A stretch of 64,000 nt of DNA from Demequina rhizosphaerae. GTDB taxonomy: Bacteria; Actinomycetota; Actinomycetes; Actinomycetales; Demequinaceae. Shown in pieces: positions 16,972 through 27,532 of the stretch. Location of the stretch: contig NZ_BBMC01000002.1 in the NCBI RefSeq assembly GCF_000971255.1, positions 434,001-498,000 on the forward strand, read 5' to 3'. The position numbers and the translations under genes are program-made. How positions within the stretch are numbered: the stretch's first letter is position 1; the number at the start of each line of letters is the position of its first letter. The notes beneath the pieces are model-generated. The model was given only the letters and a program-made list of their open reading frames with translations, had not been told where the DNA came from and did not search any database.

Positions 16972-16972
<1 letters not shown>
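15920..16972 (-). CDS. Glycosyltransferase, GT-B fold (GT4-like)
   Basis: A 350-residue protein with a Rossmann-like N-terminal domain and a C-terminal donor-binding domain. The E-x7-E-like segment RDESYGLEYVEAMVAGAVGVFPDR near residue 270 is the nucleotide-sugar site of retaining GT-B enzymes, and AFLATARDES precedes it. Acceptor and donor are unknown. Its ATG overlaps the stop of the proton pyrophosphatase gene (ATGA at 16972), so the two are translated together. The gap to the convergent PAP2 gene is only 19 bases and carries one copy of the CGCATCGTCC word (15901-15910). Similarity to well-studied members is not strong, so an assignment to a particular polysaccharide would be guesswork. 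Confidence 0.75.
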
Positions 16973-19473
<2,501 letters not shown>

Positions 19474-19733
19474 TCTTACCCCTGGAAGATGCCGGTCTGG
19501 GGACCTCCTGGCAGGCTAGGGCGACCCGGCCGTGACCGCGGGTGACCTTGGGCCTAGGCGGGGACGATGCGACGGGCGCCCGGGCTCGCGAGCGCCGGCC
19601 CGCCGCGGGGGCGTGTGAGTTCACGCACACCCGGGCGCGCGGAGGCGGGCGATGCGCGGGAGCGCTGGAAGACTCGCCCCCAACCGATCGGGGCGTGGCT
19701 CCGTTGTGGGGTCATGACTGGGGGTACAGGACG

Positions 19734-20273
19734 ATGACGGTCACGTGGGAGCCGATGCTCCACGAGCTCGCGAGCCAGCGCATGGGCCGGCTGCTCGCGT
19801 TCGCCACCATGCTCGCCGGCCCCACGCTCGCGGACGACCTGGTGCAGGACGCCGTCGTCGCGGTGTTCTCCAAGAACCGCCGCTTCGACAACCTCGCGCA
19901 GGCCGAGCAGTACGTGCGCCGCGCGGTCGCGACCAAGTACATCGACTCGCTGCGCAAGGACAAGGCCGACCGCGAACGGATGCGCCGCTACGCCGCCGGA
20001 GAGATCCTGCCCGACCCCACCGACCGCATCGTCGCCTCCCACACCGTCGACGACGCCCTCGCGCAGCTCCCGCCCCGCGTCCGCGCGTGCGTCGTGCTGC
20101 GCCACCTCGAGGACCTGTCCGTGCGCGAGACCGCCCACACCCTGGGCCTGTCGGAAGGCGCCGTGAAGAGGTACGTCTCCGACGGCCTCAAAACCATGAA
20201 CGCCTACCTCGGCACCGGCTACCGGGACGTCGAGACCGAGACCGCCACCATGACCGAGAGGAGCGCACGATGA
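19734..20273 (+). CDS. ECF-type RNA polymerase sigma factor
   Basis: A 179-residue sigma-70 family protein with region 2 (~20-85: MLAGPTLADDLVQDAVVAVF...AEQYVRRAVATKYIDSLRKDK) and region 4 (~115-165: LAQLPPRVRACVVLRHLEDLSVRETAHTLGLSEGAVKRYVSDGLK). It redirects RNA polymerase to a small regulon, typically envelope or stress genes. ATGA overlap with the next gene, a membrane protein with a short N-terminal cytoplasmic tail, is the classic sigma/anti-sigma arrangement. The promoter region (19474-19733) holds a CGCCCC/GGGGCG inverted repeat at 19675-19695 and one GGGACGATGCG word at 19561-19571. No target promoter could be recognised. Confidence 0.9.
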   Translation: MTVTWEPMLHELASQRMGRLLAFATMLAGPTLADDLVQDAVVAVFSKNRRFDNLAQAEQYVRRAVATKYIDSLRKDKADRERMRRYAAGEILPDPTDRIVASHTVDDALAQLPPRVRACVVLRHLEDLSVRETAHTLGLSEGAVKRYVSDGLKTMNAYLGTGYRDVETETATMTERSAR

Positions 20274-21583
20274 ACGAGCTGCGCGACATCCTCCACCAGC
20301 GTCACCACGACATGGCCGCGTCCCTGCGCCACGCCCCCGAGTTCGACGAGACCGCCGCCGTGCGCTCCGTCCGCTCTCACCGCCGCGGGCGCGCGATCGT
20401 GATGGGCTCCAGCTCCCTCGCCACGGTGACCGTGCTCGCCGCGGGCGCGTGGCTGCTGCTCGCGCCCGGCCAGCCCGACGTCGCGCCGGCGATCACGCCC
20501 TCACCGTCGGTGTCGGCGTCGCCGACGCCCGAGGCGTCCGCGTCGGCGACGCCATCGCCCGAGCCCGTCTCGTACGAGGGCCGCAACCCCGGCATGAGCG
20601 ACGGCGAGGCCTACTACCGGGCCGAGCACCCGGCGACCGGCGAGGTCTGGCTGCCGGAGCCCGTCGAGGTCGAGGCGCCCGACGCGCTCTCCGAGTACGG
20701 CGCCGAGCGCTGGTGGCACGTCGGCGACCGCGACGATGCCGCGATCCTCGTGCCCACCGGCTTCTACCTGGAGCTCGCGATCGTCGAGGTCGCCTACGAC
20801 GGCACCGTGACGGAGGTGGCCGCCCCGCTGCCGAGCGATCCCGCTCCGAGCGGCAGCACCCGGACGGGTCTCCCCGCATCGGAGGTCTACTACGACTCGA
20901 TGGCGCTGCCGGCGACCTTCACCGGTCCCGACGGCCTCACCATGAACCCCAGGGAGAGCGGCCGGTTCGTCCTCACCTTCGACGGCGGGCTCGAGGGCCC
21001 CGGATACGAGCAGGTCGCCTCCGTCGGAGCCTCCGAGGTGGTCCGCAGCAGCTCGAGGTGGGACTGGTCCTACGAGTCGCACTTCGCCCAGTTCGACGAC
21101 TACGACCCCGAGAGCCCCGACGTCGTCGCTGCGCGGGCGGTCGACTCGGTGGTGCTCGACCGCATCGAGAGCGTCAACTACTTCCTCGAGCACCCGTTCG
21201 GCTTCGGCGTCGAGATCTCGCTCGACCCGCTCGCCACCGACGGCCTGAGGAACGACGACCGCCACTACGTGGACCTCATGGATCTCGCATGCGGCGGCGT
21301 CTACGAGTACGGCGCCCTCGACACCCAGGCGGATCCGGCCGACTGGACCGAGGTCGGGGGCTCGAACGGCATCCCCTGGTACGCGCCCACGGTCGACAAC
21401 GACCTCGCGCACGCGTTCTACGACTTCGCCGCCACCCACACGCTGGGATGGCTCGCGGATGCAGGGGTGCGCTCCTTCGAGGACTATCTCGAGCAGCGCA
21501 TGATGCTCGGCACCCCGGCCGCGGACGGCTACGGATGGTGGGTGACGGTCCGCAGCGAAGGCTCGATCCGCCAGGGCTGCTGA
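20270..21583 (+). CDS. Membrane protein paired with the ECF sigma factor, putative anti-sigma/sensor
   Basis: A 437-residue protein: short cytoplasmic N-terminus (~1-41), one transmembrane helix (~42-66), a Ser/Pro/Thr-rich linker (~76-102) and an exported domain of about 330 residues that I do not recognise. The N-terminal part lacks the His-x3-Cys-x2-Cys zinc motif of classical ZAS anti-sigma factors. Position and coupling to the sigma gene nevertheless suggest an anti-sigma or sensor role. The exported domain is rich in Trp, Tyr and acidic residues (RSSSRWDWSYESHFAQFDDY, FEDYLEQRMMLGTPAADGYGWW), with only two Cys, possibly a disulfide. An extracellular ligand- or wall-sensing role is inference. 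Confidence 0.7.
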   Translation: MNELRDILHQRHHDMAASLRHAPEFDETAAVRSVRSHRRGRAIVMGSSSLATVTVLAAGAWLLLAPGQPDVAPAITPSPSVSASPTPEASASATPSPEPVSYEGRNPGMSDGEAYYRAEHPATGEVWLPEPVEVEAPDALSEYGAERWWHVGDRDDAAILVPTGFYLELAIVEVAYDGTVTEVAAPLPSDPAPSGSTRTGLPASEVYYDSMALPATFTGPDGLTMNPRESGRFVLTFDGGLEGPGYEQVASVGASEVVRSSSRWDWSYESHFAQFDDYDPESPDVVAARAVDSVVLDRIESVNYFLEHPFGFGVEISLDPLATDGLRNDDRHYVDLMDLACGGVYEYGALDTQADPADWTEVGGSNGIPWYAPTVDNDLAHAFYDFAATHTLGWLADAGVRSFEDYLEQRMMLGTPAADGYGWWVTVRSEGSIRQGC

Positions 21584-21592
21584 CACGCGAGA

Positions 21593-21629
21593 ACGGGGCC
21601 CGCGCATCGTCCCGATGCGCGGGCCCCGT
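21593..21629. terminator. Hairpin terminator between convergent genes, containing a GGACGATGCG copy
   Basis: A perfect 15-bp stem, ACGGGGCCCGCGCAT (21593-21607) and ATGCGCGGGCCCCGT (21615-21629), with the seven-base loop CGTCCCG. It sits ten bases after the sigma-partner gene and 28 before the stop of prs, so it can serve both strands. There is no U-tract, as is common in actinobacterial terminators. The left arm and loop contain CGCATCGTCC (21603-21612), the repeated word of this window. Confidence 0.85.
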
Positions 21630-21656
21630 CCGCGTGAGGCGTGAAGCCGGGAGGGC

Positions 21657-22637
21657 TCAGACGCCGCCGTCGAACAGCGAGGTGACCGAGCCGTCGTCGA
21701 AGACCTCGCGGATGGCGCGCGCGATGAGCGGCGCGATCGACAGGATGGTGAGCTTGTCGAACTGCTTCTCCTCGGAGATGGGCAGCGTGTCCGTGATGAT
21801 GACCTCGGAGACGCCCGACTTCGAGAGGCGGTCGACCGCGGGGCCCGAGAGCAGGCCGTGCGTCGACGCGACGATGACGTCCTTGGCGCCGTTCTCGAAC
21901 AGCGCCTCGGCGGCCTGGACGATGGTGCCGCCGGTGTCGATCATGTCGTCGACGAGCACACAGGTGCGGCCCTGGACCTCACCGACGAGCTCGTGGACCT
22001 TGACCTGGTTGGGGACCGAGGGGTCGCGGCGCTTGTGGATGATCGCGAGCGGGCAGCCGAGGTGGTCGGACCACTGGTCGGCGAGGCGCACGCGGCCGGC
22101 GTCCGGCGACACGATGGTGAGGTTGCCCGGCGAGGTGCGGCTCTTGACGTAGTCCGCGAGCATCGGCATCGCCCACAGGTGGTCGACGGGGCCGTCGAAG
22201 AAGCCCTGGATCTGCGCGGTGTGGAGGTCGACCGACATGACGCGGTCCGCGCCGGCGGTCTTGAAGAGGTCCGCCATGAGGCGCGCCGAGATCGGCTCGC
22301 GGCCCTTGTGCTTCTTGTCCTGGCGCGCGTAGCCGTAGCTCGGGATCACGACGGTGATCCGCTTGGCCGAGGCGCGCTTCATCGCGTCGACCATGATGAG
22401 CTGCTCCATGATCGCCTCGTTGATGGGCGCCGCGTGCGACTGCAGGACGAACGCGTCCGCACCGCGCACGGACTCGCCGAAGCGCACGTACAGCTCGCCG
22501 TTGGCGAAGGTGTACGCGGTGGTCGGCAGGAGGTCGATCCCGAGGTTCTTCGCGACCGCCTCGGCGAGCTCCGGGTGCGCCCGGCCGCCCGCGAGGACGA
22601 GACGGCGCTCGCTCGGGTTCGAGATCACGGCATTCAT
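21657..22637 (-). CDS. prs: Ribose-phosphate pyrophosphokinase
   Basis: A 326-residue class I PRPP synthetase making 5-phosphoribosyl diphosphate from ribose 5-phosphate and ATP for nucleotide, His and Trp synthesis. Seen: the ATP/flexible-loop region YGYARQDKKHKGREPISA, the metal/catalytic site SVDLHTAQIQGFFDGPVDHL, and the PRPP-binding loop VLVDDMIDTGGTI. Length is normal. Its ATG overlaps the stop of glmU (ATGA), and AGGGAG provides a ribosome site within glmU. glmU-prs is a conserved actinobacterial pair; rplY and pth, usually next, are 7.5 kb away here. Confidence 0.97.
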   Translation of the reverse strand: MNAVISNPSERRLVLAGGRAHPELAEAVAKNLGIDLLPTTAYTFANGELYVRFGESVRGADAFVLQSHAAPINEAIMEQLIMVDAMKRASAKRITVVIPSYGYARQDKKHKGREPISARLMADLFKTAGADRVMSVDLHTAQIQGFFDGPVDHLWAMPMLADYVKSRTSPGNLTIVSPDAGRVRLADQWSDHLGCPLAIIHKRRDPSVPNQVKVHELVGEVQGRTCVLVDDMIDTGGTIVQAAEALFENGAKDVIVASTHGLLSGPAVDRLSKSGVSEVIITDTLPISEEKQFDKLTILSIAPLIARAIREVFDDGSVTSLFDGGV

Positions 22638-24199
22638 GCTTCTCCCTTGTGGTCGGCGGCCGCGGCCGCTCGCTCCTCCTGTGCCCCCGACGATAGACCG
22701 CGGGAGTCGTCTGCGTCCTGTGCAGCACGTGCGGCGGCGGCCGACGGCGTGCCCGGGCGGCGCCGCTCGACCCACCCCTCGACCACCTGCTGCGAGACCG
22801 CGTTGAGCGCGAGGGCTCCCGCGGGCACGTCGTGACGGATGATCGCGCCGGCGCCCGTGTAGGCGCCGTCGCCGATCTCGACGGGCGCGATGAGCGTGTT
22901 GTCGGAGCCGATGCGCACGTGGTCGCCCACGCGCGAGCTCGACTTCGTCACGCCGTCGTAGTTGACGAAGATGGAACCCGCGCCCACGTTGGAGTGGTCG
23001 CCGACGGTGGCGTCCCCCACGTAGCTGAGGTGCGGCACCTTCGAGTGCGCCCCGATGGTGGCGTTCTTGGTCTCGACGAACGCGCCGATCTTGCCCTCGT
23101 CGCCCAGCACGGTGCCTGGGCGGAGGTAGGTGAACGGGCCGACGGTCGCGCCGGCGCCGATCGTCGCCAGCGAGCCGTGGACGCGGGTGACGGTCGCGCC
23201 CTCGCCCACCTCGACGTCGGTGAGCGTGGTGTCGGGGCCCACGGTCGCGCGGGCGGCGACGTGCGTCGCGCCGTGGAGCTGGGTGCCCGGCAGGAGCGTC
23301 GCGTCCGCCTCGAGCACGACGTCCGCGTCGATCCACGTGGTGGCCGGGTCGACGACGGTCACGCCCGCGCGCATCCAGCCGTCGACGATGCGGCGGTTGA
23401 GGGCCGCGCCCGCCGCGGCGAGCTGCACGCGGTCGTTGACGCCCTCGACGGCGGAGGCATCCGGCGCGACGAGCGCGCCCACGCGGCCGCCGGCCTCGCG
23501 GGCGAGGGCGAGCACGTCGGTGAGGTAGAGCTCGCCCTGCGCGTTGTCGGTGGTGAGGTGCGCGAGCGCGTCGCGCAGGCCGGCCGCGTCGAAGACGTAG
23601 ATGCCGGCGTTGATCTCGCGGATCGCGCGGACCTCGGCGGGGGCGTCCTTGTGCTCGACGATGCGCAGCACGGCGCCGTCCGTGCCGCGGACGATGCGGC
23701 CGTAGCCGGTCGCGTCGGGCACCTCGGCGGTGAGCACGGTGACGGCGTTGCCCTGCTCCTCGTGCGCGGCCACGAGCGAGCCGAGCAGCGCGCCGTCGAC
23801 GAGCGGCACGTCGCCGCTGGTGACGACGACCGAGCCCTGGACCTGGTTGTCGAGGACCGCCCGGTCCCCGATCGCGCCCGCGGCGACCGCGGCGGCCACC
23901 GTGGTGGCGTCGAGGGTCGACAGCCCGCAGCGCACCGCGCTGCCGGTGCCGGGGACCTCGTCCTGGTCGGCGATGAGCGCGTGCGGCGCGACGTCGCCGA
24001 TGTGCGAGGCGACGGCCTCGCGCTCGTGGCGGACCACCACGACGGTGCGCCCGGGGTCGAGCTCGGCGGCGGCGGCGAGCGCGTGCGCGACGAGCGAGCG
24101 GCCCGCGATGCTGTGCAGCACCTTCGGGGTGGCGGACCTCATCCGGGTGCCCGCCCCTGCGGCCAGGATCATCACGGCTGCGGGTGGGGTCGGGGTCAC
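22634..24199 (-). CDS. glmU: Bifunctional UDP-N-acetylglucosamine pyrophosphorylase/glucosamine-1-phosphate acetyltransferase
   Basis: A 521-residue two-domain enzyme supplying UDP-GlcNAc for peptidoglycan. The N-terminal uridyltransferase carries LAAGAGTRMRSATPKVLHSIAG (~14-35), the metal site TSGDVPL and the EINAGIYVFD loop. The C-terminal left-handed beta-helix with hexapeptide repeats (~260-470) includes FVETKNATIGAHSKVPHLSYVGDATVG and GAGSIFVNYDGVTK, with the acetyl-CoA site residues. A variable Ala/Arg/Asp tail of about 45 residues follows. GTG start at 24199 with GAGGAG upstream. Coupled to prs by ATGA. Confidence 0.96.
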   Translation of the reverse strand: MTPTPPAAVMILAAGAGTRMRSATPKVLHSIAGRSLVAHALAAAAELDPGRTVVVVRHEREAVASHIGDVAPHALIADQDEVPGTGSAVRCGLSTLDATTVAAAVAAGAIGDRAVLDNQVQGSVVVTSGDVPLVDGALLGSLVAAHEEQGNAVTVLTAEVPDATGYGRIVRGTDGAVLRIVEHKDAPAEVRAIREINAGIYVFDAAGLRDALAHLTTDNAQGELYLTDVLALAREAGGRVGALVAPDASAVEGVNDRVQLAAAGAALNRRIVDGWMRAGVTVVDPATTWIDADVVLEADATLLPGTQLHGATHVAARATVGPDTTLTDVEVGEGATVTRVHGSLATIGAGATVGPFTYLRPGTVLGDEGKIGAFVETKNATIGAHSKVPHLSYVGDATVGDHSNVGAGSIFVNYDGVTKSSSRVGDHVRIGSDNTLIAPVEIGDGAYTGAGAIIRHDVPAGALALNAVSQQVVEGWVERRRPGTPSAAAARAAQDADDSRGLSSGAQEERAAAAADHKGEA

Positions 24200-24427
24200 C
24201 GGTTCTCCTCACACGTGGCTCACCCCCGTGACGGGGGCATGACGGCTGTACTCGCCAAGTCTAACGTTCGGTGAACGCCCTGATGTGCCCGCATCGTCCC
24301 GGGCCCCACGACGACTCGCAATGACACTTGTGACGCATGTGGACGCGCGTGACGGCCGGGACCGCCGCACGGGACGATGCGCGTCCCACCGGCCACATCC
24401 GTCATCGGGAATCGCCGGGGATGCGGC
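24200..24427. other. Non-coding gap upstream of glmU with two copies of the repeated word
   Basis: No gene is visible. On the glmU side there are a CCCCCGT/ACGGGGG dyad (24223-24237) and a CGTTC-GGT-GAACG palindrome (24265-24277) that could be an operator for glmU-prs. Two exact copies of the 10-bp word follow in opposite orientations, at 24290-24299 (minus) and 24372-24381 (plus). The second lies inside GGGACGATGCGCGTCCC, whose ends GGGAC and GTCCC can pair. tRNA-Gln follows. Confidence 0.6.
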
Positions 24428-24498
24428 TCCGCCCAGAGGATTCGAACCTCTACCGCAGGGCTCCAAAGGCCCGCATGCTGCCGTTACACCAGGGCGGA
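24428..24498 (-). tRNA. tRNA-Gln (anticodon TTG)
   Basis: Read on the minus strand, the 71 bases fold as a cloverleaf: acceptor TCCGCCC pairs with GGGCGGA, the T arm is AGAGG-TTCGAAT-CCTCT, and the anticodon loop CTTTGGA gives TTG, decoding CAA/CAG. CCA is not encoded; the sequence after the acceptor stem is GCC. It stands alone between the glmU upstream region and the divergent TetR gene. Confidence 0.95.
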
Positions 24499-24570
24499 AC
24501 GGGGCGGCGGCCGCACGGCTCGCCGCACCCGGGCGTCAAGTCTGCCAGGATTCACGGCACACTTGAGCCT

Positions 24571-25203
24571 GTGACCATCGAACCCCGCCGCAGCCCGCGC
24601 TCCCGCATGACCGCGAGGGAGCGCCGCGAGCAGCTGCTCACGGTGGGCCGCGCGCTGTTCGCCGAGAAGGGCTTCGAGGGCACCTCCGTCGAGGAGATCG
24701 CGTCGCGCGCGGACGTCTCGAAGCCGGTCGTCTACGAGCACTTCGGCGGCAAGGAGGGCATGTACGCCGTCATCGTCGACCGCGAGGTCGAGGCGCTCCT
24801 GGGCGCCCTCACCGGCGCGCTCGCGCAGAAGGCGCACCCCCGGCAGCTGGTCGAGCGCGCGGCGCTCGCGCTGCTCGGCTACATCGAGGACTCCCCCGAC
24901 GGCTTCCGCATCCTCGCCCGCGACTCGCCGGTCGCGCAGGCCTCCGGGACCTTCTCGTCGCTGCTCGGCGACGTCTCGGCTCAGGTCGAGGGCCTGCTCG
25001 GCGACCAGTTCCGCAAGCGCGGCCTCGATCCCGCGGTCGCGCCCGTGTACTCGCAGATGCTCGTCGGCATGGTCGCCCTCGCGGGCCAGCACTGGGCGGA
25101 GGTGCGCGAGCCGTCGAAGCAGGTGGTCGCGGCGCACCTCGTCAACCTCGCCTGGAACGGGCTGTCCTCGCTCGAGCGCCGCCCGGACCTGCCCTCCGCG
25201 TAG
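24571..25203 (+). CDS. TetR/AcrR family transcriptional regulator
   Basis: A 210-residue regulator. The N-terminal helix-turn-helix is clear: RREQLLTVGRALFAEKGFEGTSVEEIASRADVSKPVVYEHFGGKEGMYAVIVDRE (~17-70 if counted from the GTG). The C-terminal ligand/dimer domain (FRILARDSPVAQASGTFSSLLGDVSAQVEGLL) resembles actinobacterial regulators with long helical bundles. The start is uncertain: GTG at 24571 or ATG at 24607; neither has a good ribosome site, and a leaderless GTG is possible. Its target is not obvious; mscL downstream is separated by a strong hairpin. Confidence 0.85.
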   Translation: MTIEPRRSPRSRMTARERREQLLTVGRALFAEKGFEGTSVEEIASRADVSKPVVYEHFGGKEGMYAVIVDREVEALLGALTGALAQKAHPRQLVERAALALLGYIEDSPDGFRILARDSPVAQASGTFSSLLGDVSAQVEGLLGDQFRKRGLDPAVAPVYSQMLVGMVALAGQHWAEVREPSKQVVAAHLVNLAWNGLSSLERRPDLPSA

Positions 25204-25263
25204 CCGCCCCGCGCATCGTCCCTGGGAATGCCCGGGCACCCGCGGGTGTCGTAGTGGGCGGAC

Positions 25264-25285
25264 AGGACGCCCGCCGGGGCGTCCT
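25264..25285. terminator. Perfect hairpin upstream of mscL
   Basis: AGGACGCCC (25264-25272) and GGGCGTCCT (25277-25285) form a nine-pair stem with loop GCCG. It ends 24 bases before the mscL ATG and 60 bases after the TetR stop. It could terminate TetR transcription or act as a leader or operator element of mscL. Confidence 0.55.
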
Positions 25286-25309
25286 GCGCGTCTCAGGGGA
25301 GGGATCGCC

Positions 25310-25735
25310 ATGCTCAAGGGCTTCAAGGACTTCATCACGCGGGGCAACGTCATCGACCTCGCGGTCGGCATCATCATCGGCGCGGCCTTCACCGCGGTGG
25401 TCACCTCGCTGGTCGACAACGTCATCAACCCGCTCATCGCCGCGGTCTTCGGCAAGCCGGACCTGTCCGACGTGTGGGTGTGGACGCTCAGCAACGGCGG
25501 CACGCCGGCCGACACGGCGGACGATGCGGTGCTGAGCATCGGCGCGTTCCTCACCGCGATCATCAACTTCCTCATCATCGCGGCGGCGATCTACTTCGTC
25601 ATCGTGATGCCGCTCAACAGGCTCGCCGAGCGCCGCAAGGCCGGCGAGCCCGCGCCCGACGAGCCCGTCTCCCCCACCGAGGTGCAGCTGCTCACCGAGA
25701 TCCGCGACGCGCTCCGGGACAAGCCGACCGTCTGA
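25310..25735 (+). CDS. mscL: Large-conductance mechanosensitive channel
   Basis: A 141-residue channel that opens under hypo-osmotic membrane tension. It has the N-terminal amphipathic start MLKGFKDFITRGNVIDLAVGIIIGAAFTAVVTSLVDNVI (TM1), a periplasmic loop with TLSNGGTPADTADDAVL, TM2 (FLTAIINFLIIAAAIYFVIVMPLN) and the cytoplasmic helix. Length is typical. GGGGAGGG lies seven bases before the ATG. A GGACGATGCG copy (25519-25528) encodes the ADDAV of the extracellular loop, the most variable part of the protein. It converges on ispE with five bases between stops. Confidence 0.95.
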   Translation: MLKGFKDFITRGNVIDLAVGIIIGAAFTAVVTSLVDNVINPLIAAVFGKPDLSDVWVWTLSNGGTPADTADDAVLSIGAFLTAIINFLIIAAAIYFVIVMPLNRLAERRKAGEPAPDEPVSPTEVQLLTEIRDALRDKPTV

Positions 25736-25740
25736 GCGGC

Positions 25741-26673
25741 TCAGTCCTGCACGAGCAGCGTGCCGGACGCCGGCCCCGAGGCCGTGACGACGGCGTCGCA
25801 GGTCTTCGACGCCTTGAGGTGCGCCGCGATGGCGAGGGCGTGCTGGCGGGACCGCGCGAGCGCGGCGACCGTGGGGCCCGAGCCGGAGACGATGGCGCCG
25901 CAGGCCTCGGCCGCCTCGGCCGCGTCGAGCACGTCCTCGAGGCGCGGCATGAGCGCGAGCGCCGGCCCCTCGAGGTCGTTGAGCAGCGACTGCCCGAGCG
26001 CGACCGCGTCGCCCGCCATGAGGGCGCGCATGAGCGGGGGGTCGATGTCGAGGTCGGAGGGCGCCTGCTCGCGCGAGTCGATGCGGCGGTCGTACTCGGC
26101 GAAGACCTCGGGCGTGGACAGCCCCGACGCCTGGGTCGCGAGCACCCAGTGGAACTCGCCGTGCGACATCACGGGCGTGAGCTCGTCGCCCCGGCCCATG
26201 CCGACGGCGGTGTGGCCGTGGAGGCTGAACGGGACGTCGGCGCCCAGGCGGGCGGCGAGCTGCGCGAGCTCGCCGCGGGTCGCGCCGGTGTCCCACGCCT
26301 CGGCGCAGGCGACGAGCGCGGCCGCCGCGTCCGCGGAGCCGCCGGCCATCCCGCCGGCGACGGGGACGCCCTTGACGATGCGCAGGTCGACGCCGTCGGC
26401 GATGCCGAACGTGCGCGCGAGCAGCTCCGCGGCCTTCCACGCGAGGTTGGTGCGGTCGAGCGGGACGCCGGACGCGTCGATGGGCGAGCCGGCGGCGACG
26501 TCGACGGCGAGCGTGATCTCGCCGTCCGTGCGCGGCGTGGCCTCGACGATCTCCCACAGGTCGAGGGCCTGGAACACCGTGACGAGCGGGTGGTAGCCGT
26601 CAGCGCGGGGCGGGCCCACGGTGAGCTGAAGGTTCACCTTCGCGGGCGCCTTCGCGCGGACGGTGCGGGTCAT
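25741..26673 (-). CDS. ispE: 4-diphosphocytidyl-2-C-methyl-D-erythritol kinase
   Basis: A 310-residue GHMP kinase of the MEP isoprenoid pathway. Marks: [23 protein letters not shown] at the start with the catalytic Lys region, the ATP-binding [38 protein letters not shown], and the C-terminal [13 protein letters not shown] loop. Its ATG overlaps the rsmA stop (ATGA at 26670-26673). The rsmA-ispE order is conserved across Actinobacteria. Confidence 0.96.
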   Translation of the reverse strand: MTRTVRAKAPAKVNLQLTVGPPRADGYHPLVTVFQALDLWEIVEATPRTDGEITLAVDVAAGSPIDASGVPLDRTNLAWKAAELLARTFGIADGVDLRIVKGVPVAGGMAGGSADAAAALVACAEAWDTGATRGELAQLAARLGADVPFSLHGHTAVGMGRGDELTPVMSHGEFHWVLATQASGLSTPEVFAEYDRRIDSREQAPSDLDIDPPLMRALMAGDAVALGQSLLNDLEGPALALMPRLEDVLDAAEAAEACGAIVSGSGPTVAALARSRQHALAIAAHLKASKTCDAVVTASGPASGTLLVQD

Positions 26674-27527
26674 GACCCCAGACTGCCAGAGGCGAGCGCC
26701 TCGGCGATGGCTGAGAAGTCCTCGATGGTGAGCTGCTCGCCGCGGGTCAGCGGCTCGATGCCCGCCTGGCGCAGCGCGGCCTCCGCGGCCGCCGCGGAGC
26801 CGGCGATGCCGGACAGCGCGCCGCGCAGGGCCTTGCGGCGCTGGGCGAACGCCGCGTCGACCACGGCGAACACCTCCTCGCGGGTCGCGGTGGTCGCGGG
26901 CGGCTCGCGCCGCTCCATGAGGACGAGGCGGCTGTCGACGCGCGGCACGGGCCAGAACACGGCGCGGCCGACGTCGCCGGCGCGGCGCACGGCGCAGTAC
27001 CAGGCGGCCTTCGCGGACGGCACCCCGTAGGTGCGCGAGCCGGGCGGGGCCGCGAGCCGGTCCGCGACCTCGGCCTGGACCATGACGAGCACCCGCTCGA
27101 GGGTCGGGAAGATCTCGAGGAAGTGCAGGATCACCGGCACCGAGACGTTGTACGGCAGGTTCGCGACGAGCGCGCGGGGCGGCGACGGCAGGGAGTCGAC
27201 CTTCAGCGCGTCCTGGTGGATGACGTCGAAGCGCGCGGCGTCGTCCGGCGCGCGCTCCGCGACGGTGCCGGGCAGCGCGGACGCGAGCACCGGGTCGATC
27301 TCGACCGCGGTGACGTCCGCGCCCGTCTCGAGCAGCGCGAGCGTGAGCGAGCCGAGGCCGGGCCCCACCTCGACGACGCGGTCGCCGGGTCCCACCCCCG
27401 AGAGGCGCGCGATACGGCGCACCGTCCCGGCGTCGACGACGAAGTTCTGGCCCCACTTCTTGTGGGGAGCGGTGTCGAGCGACTGCGCGAGGTGGCGGAT
27501 GTCGGTGGGACCCAGGAGGTGCGCCAC
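26670..27527 (-). CDS. rsmA: 16S rRNA (adenine1518/1519-N6)-dimethyltransferase
   Basis: A 285-residue KsgA-type enzyme that dimethylates two adenines in the 3' hairpin of 16S rRNA. The N-terminal [10 protein letters not shown] motif, SAM site [17 protein letters not shown], acidic [11 protein letters not shown] and motif [18 protein letters not shown] are all present, with the family helical C-terminus ([15 protein letters not shown]). The GTG at 27527 is the only reasonable start near the family's N-terminus; a clear ribosome site is lacking and it begins six bases after the stop of the G5 protein gene, so coupling is probable. Confidence 0.95.
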   Translation of the reverse strand: MAHLLGPTDIRHLAQSLDTAPHKKWGQNFVVDAGTVRRIARLSGVGPGDRVVEVGPGLGSLTLALLETGADVTAVEIDPVLASALPGTVAERAPDDAARFDVIHQDALKVDSLPSPPRALVANLPYNVSVPVILHFLEIFPTLERVLVMVQAEVADRLAAPPGSRTYGVPSAKAAWYCAVRRAGDVGRAVFWPVPRVDSRLVLMERREPPATTATREEVFAVVDAAFAQRRKALRGALSGIAGSAAAAEAALRQAGIEPLTRGEQLTIEDFSAIAEALASGSLGS

Positions 27528-27532
27528 CGGCG

